Shown in pieces: positions 61,969 through 64,000 of a stretch of 64,000 nucleotides of DNA. The position numbers and the translations under genes are program-made. The stretch's first letter is position 1. Every line of letters starts with the position of its first letter. Under the pieces are notes generated by a model. It made no database searches and was not told the origin of the DNA. It saw nothing but the letters and a program-made list of their open reading frames with translations. Origin of the DNA: Solobacterium moorei (GTDB lineage Bacteria; Bacillota_I; Bacilli_A; Erysipelotrichales; Erysipelotrichaceae); NCBI RefSeq assembly GCF_036323475.1, contig NZ_AP028934.1, positions 1,240,001-1,304,000 on the forward strand, given 5' to 3'.

Positions 61969-61997
61969 TTGACAATATCGATACTCGATATTATATT
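61969..61997 (+). promoter_or_regulatory. Promoter of the DUF2812-padR operon
   Basis: TTGACA (61969-61974), exactly 17 bp, TATATT (61992-61997). The spacer is filled by operator 1. Confidence 0.85.
61974..61992 (+). promoter_or_regulatory. PadR-type operator 1
   Basis: A perfect 19-bp palindrome AATATCGA-TAC-TCGATATT lying between the -35 and -10 boxes. The identical sequence recurs 35 bp downstream. Confidence 0.75.
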
Positions 61998-62008
61998 CTG
62001 GGTAGATG

Positions 62009-62027
62009 AATATCGATACTCGATATT
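62009..62027 (+). promoter_or_regulatory. PadR-type operator 2
   Basis: A second identical 19-bp palindrome, starting a few bases after the expected transcription start and ending four bases before the GGAGGG ribosome site. Centres of the two operators are 35 bp apart. Confidence 0.75.
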
Positions 62028-62039
62028 AGTGGAGGGAAT

Positions 62040-63287
62040 ATGATTCATAAGTTTGTCTATTATAATTATTTTGAATCAGATGTATTTGCTAGTTATCTTC
62101 ATGAAATGTCATTACAGGGATACCATTTTAAAGGATTTGGGTTTGGACTAAAATTTGAAAAAGGAGAACCAAAAGATATTACGTATGATGCGTATGTCTT
62201 TAACGAGCAACAAGAGGAAGATCAAGGTTTAAATCCAAATTCTGAGGACTTTTTGGGTTATTGTAAAGAGGCTGGATGGCAATATATTGACGCCTATCAA
62301 CGCTGGATTATTTTCTATAAAGTGAAAGAAGATGCTGTAGATATCGCAACAAAAGAAGAAAAACTTGATAATGCGTTTGCGGTAAGGAAAGATGATCTAA
62401 AATTTGCTCGAATATTATTACCTTTATGCGCTATTTATATTATTAACTCGGTTTTACTCAATCCTAATATTTTTGAACTTCTGGAATACAGAAATCTTAC
62501 AATTGAACTTGGTTGGTTTCTTTTCATACTTTCACCATTTTTTCTGTACTTTCACGATAAGAAAATATATCAATTATTGCGTAGTAAATATGAAAGTACA
62601 GGTGAATTATATTTAGGGAATCCAAATAAAAAACAAATGTATTTTCAACCAAGATCACTATTTTATTTCGTATTTATAATTGTTATTTCTACTCTATTTT
62701 TAAAATCCTATTGTGGATTTTTGATAAGTCCATTGATTGGTGTTGTTGTTTATTGTGCATTTCTCTGCTTGCAAAAATTTTTTTGTAGGAGATATGGTTC
62801 ATCTGGTTATATGGCAATTATGGGAATTACGATATTTATATTCTGTGTAATCATGATGGTGCTGTATGGACAGAAGCAGGCTAATCTTAAGGCGGCACCA
62901 GCAGATGATTTTCCATTACAACTTGTTGATATTGATGCAGATAATAAAGGGATTACACATGGAGCTTTTACGGAACAGAAGGGTCTATTTGTGGAATGGA
63001 CGGAGTATGTAATTGCACAAGGAGATGCAGCACAAGAAGTACTATCATATACGATTTATCATTCATCTTTTCCTTGGTTGATTCATAAGCAATATTTATA
63101 CTTATCTTCAGGTATGAAGGCAACAGATGTAAACGCATTTTGGAAACAGAAATCAGCCATTGCTTATAAAGAATTTGGTGACTATGTATATGTTGTGGAT
63201 TGTGGTAATCAACTAATTGAACTTAAGTATTCTCAAGAGCTAACGCAACAACAAATAAATACCATTCTTAGAAAGCTTGTGAACTGA
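62040..63287 (+). CDS. DUF2812 membrane protein
   Basis: This 415-residue protein starts with a DUF2812 domain (about residues 1-105: MIHKFVYYNYFESD, LHEMSLQGYHFKGFG, YDAYVF). TM segments follow at about 120-140, 155-175, 205-225, 228-245 and 257-280, and the C-terminal part is soluble (about 290-415, probably outside the membrane). DUF2812 proteins are commonly encoded beside PadR regulators and may respond to envelope stress or antimicrobial compounds, but the function is unknown. GGAGGG precedes the ATG at short spacing. The padR gene follows by one base. Confidence 0.8.
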   Translation: MIHKFVYYNYFESDVFASYLHEMSLQGYHFKGFGFGLKFEKGEPKDITYDAYVFNEQQEEDQGLNPNSEDFLGYCKEAGWQYIDAYQRWIIFYKVKEDAVDIATKEEKLDNAFAVRKDDLKFARILLPLCAIYIINSVLLNPNIFELLEYRNLTIELGWFLFILSPFFLYFHDKKIYQLLRSKYESTGELYLGNPNKKQMYFQPRSLFYFVFIIVISTLFLKSYCGFLISPLIGVVVYCAFLCLQKFFCRRYGSSGYMAIMGITIFIFCVIMMVLYGQKQANLKAAPADDFPLQLVDIDADNKGITHGAFTEQKGLFVEWTEYVIAQGDAAQEVLSYTIYHSSFPWLIHKQYLYLSSGMKATDVNAFWKQKSAIAYKEFGDYVYVVDCGNQLIELKYSQELTQQQINTILRKLVN

Positions 63288-63288
63288 T

Positions 63289-63606
63289 ATGGCACGTACA
63301 CAATTTCAAACATTAACAGAACCAATGTTCTATATTCTTCTATGTTTACAACATGAAGTGTGTGGTATTGATATCATGGCGATGGTAAGTGTGATATCGA
63401 ATGGTAGAGTTTCGATTGGACCAGGTACTTTATATGCCATGTTGCAAAAATTCGAGGATAACGAAATTATTGAAAAGACTAGAGAAGAAAATCGTAAGAA
63501 GTGGTATCTTATCACAGATGCAGGGAAACAAATGCTTGAGGACGAATTGCAACGTCTAGAATCAATGTTGGAAGATGCAAAGACCGCAATGAAAATTGCA
63601 AAATGA
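63289..63606 (+). CDS. PadR-family transcriptional regulator
   Basis: This 105-residue winged-helix protein has the PadR pattern: TEPMFYILLCLQHEVCGIDIMAM, then GRVSIGPGTLYAMLQKFEDNEII and the wing RKKWYLITDAGKQML, with a short C-terminal dimerisation helix. It is encoded one base after the DUF2812 gene and very likely binds the two palindromes at 61974 and 62009, repressing its own operon until a ligand binds. The ligand is not known. Confidence 0.9.
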   Translation: MARTQFQTLTEPMFYILLCLQHEVCGIDIMAMVSVISNGRVSIGPGTLYAMLQKFEDNEIIEKTREENRKKWYLITDAGKQMLEDELQRLESMLEDAKTAMKIAK

Positions 63607-63675
63607 TTTCATATAAATACACTCTATGAATATTATTTGGTATGATATAGATGCTAAATAAAGGAGAACAGCTTA

Positions 63676-64000
63676 ATGAAGGTTGTACTAGTAGCTGAAT
63701 CAGGTGCGGATATTCCAAAGGAGATAGCCGAAAAAGAGGGTATCTATATCGTTCCAATGCATGTCACTTTTAATGGTGAAACAAAAGATGATGGCACATT
63801 TCCGGCATCGAATATCATTGATTATTTTGAAAAGAGTCTAAAGATTCCAAAGACGAGTGGTTCTACAATTGTAGATTTTGATTACATCTTCGATCGCATT
63901 CACGAAGATCACCCTGAAGCACATATTTTGTATCTAGCATATTCTTCTGTAACAACTTGTGCGTACGGTTGTGCACAGATTGCAATGGGGAATCGTGATT
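63676..64000 (+). CDS. DegV-family fatty-acid-binding protein (partial)
   Basis: The first 108 residues of a DegV/FakB-type protein. It starts MKVVLVAESGADIPKE, close to the family's T-DS-A-D-IP pattern, and includes KTSGSTIVDFDY, the segment that normally binds the fatty acid carboxylate, and YLAYSSVTTCAYG. FakB proteins present fatty acids to FakA, and a FakA-like kinase lies at 28443. An AAGGAG site and an extended -10-like TTTGGTATGAT at about 63634-63646 precede the ATG. The gene runs off the right edge. Confidence 0.85.
   Translation, partial: MKVVLVAESGADIPKEIAEKEGIYIVPMHVTFNGETKDDGTFPASNIIDYFEKSLKIPKTSGSTIVDFDYIFDRIHEDHPEAHILYLAYSSVTTCAYGCAQIAMGNRD

Noticed and set aside
1-64000. CRISPR array, prophage or integrative element
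   Set aside because: No regularly spaced repeats, cas genes, integrase or phage structural genes seen; the only mobile DNA is the two insertion sequences.

Overview
The window looks like a chromosomal segment of a low-GC Gram-positive bacterium (Bacillota), most likely from the Erysipelotrichia, the lineage next to Mollicutes. The evidence is a Gram-positive PolC-type replicative polymerase, RNase HIII, MutS2, DivIB, an Asp23/FakA pair, a SufCDSUB cluster, a T-box in front of thrS, a DUF3196-like protein mostly known from mycoplasmas and Erysipelotrichia, and many extended -10 promoters. Genus and species are not established by anything seen here.

Layout. 1-2062: end of a nucleoside/sugar-type ABC importer (ATPase tail and two permeases). 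2193-8614: phosphoglucomutase, two small unknown proteins, then lspA, an RluA-family pseudouridine synthase, a rhomboid protease, dCMP deaminase and a secreted esterase. 8611-11515: a dicarboxylate/amino-acid symporter coupled to pyrF and pyrE behind a leader that looks like a transcription attenuator. 11520-20326: NUDIX, LURP-one-like protein, rnhC, cvpA-mutS2-uvrC, a phosphodiesterase, tRNA-Arg(TCT) and a DUF3196-like protein. 20323-24847: tig-lon-ysxC with a CIRCE-like operator at the tig promoter. 24945-27968: murG-murB-divIB. 28011-32027: Asp23-family protein and FakA-like kinase, an MFS transporter and an MBL-fold hydrolase. 32051-37548: recG, rnc, a galactokinase-family protein and a HerA/DUF853 ATPase. 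37615-39135: an IS30-family element. 39219-45624: polC, a T-box leader and thrS. 45726-48723: a PTS locus (frameshifted EIIBC, PHP phosphoesterase, EIIA). 48765-52222: proS and guaB, divergent. 52242-54170: an IS1182-like element carrying its own small ribbon-helix-helix-like gene. 54171-56496, minus strand: HIT protein and two PrsA/PpiC-like foldases. 56685-61437: sufCDSUB. 61421-64000: 5-formyl-THF cyclo-ligase, a DUF2812-PadR pair under twin palindromic operators, and the start of a DegV/FakB protein.

How the parts work together. Most of the window is housekeeping: envelope building (murG, murB, divIB, lspA), protein quality control (tig, lon, foldases), DNA replication and repair (polC, recG, uvrC, mutS2, rnhC), Fe-S assembly and nucleotide metabolism. 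The most interesting regulatory material is (i) the symporter-pyrF-pyrE leader, which holds competing hairpins and a 40-codon leader ORF running through the terminator, resembling E. coli pyrBI attenuation; (ii) the CIRCE-like site on the tig start point; (iii) twin PadR-type operators; (iv) an IS1182-like transposon with an apparently self-regulated RHH-transposase operon; and (v) two genes, the NUDIX gene and recG, whose -10 boxes lie so close to the start codon that their mRNAs should be leaderless. All coordinates were read by eye; no database search or folding program was run.
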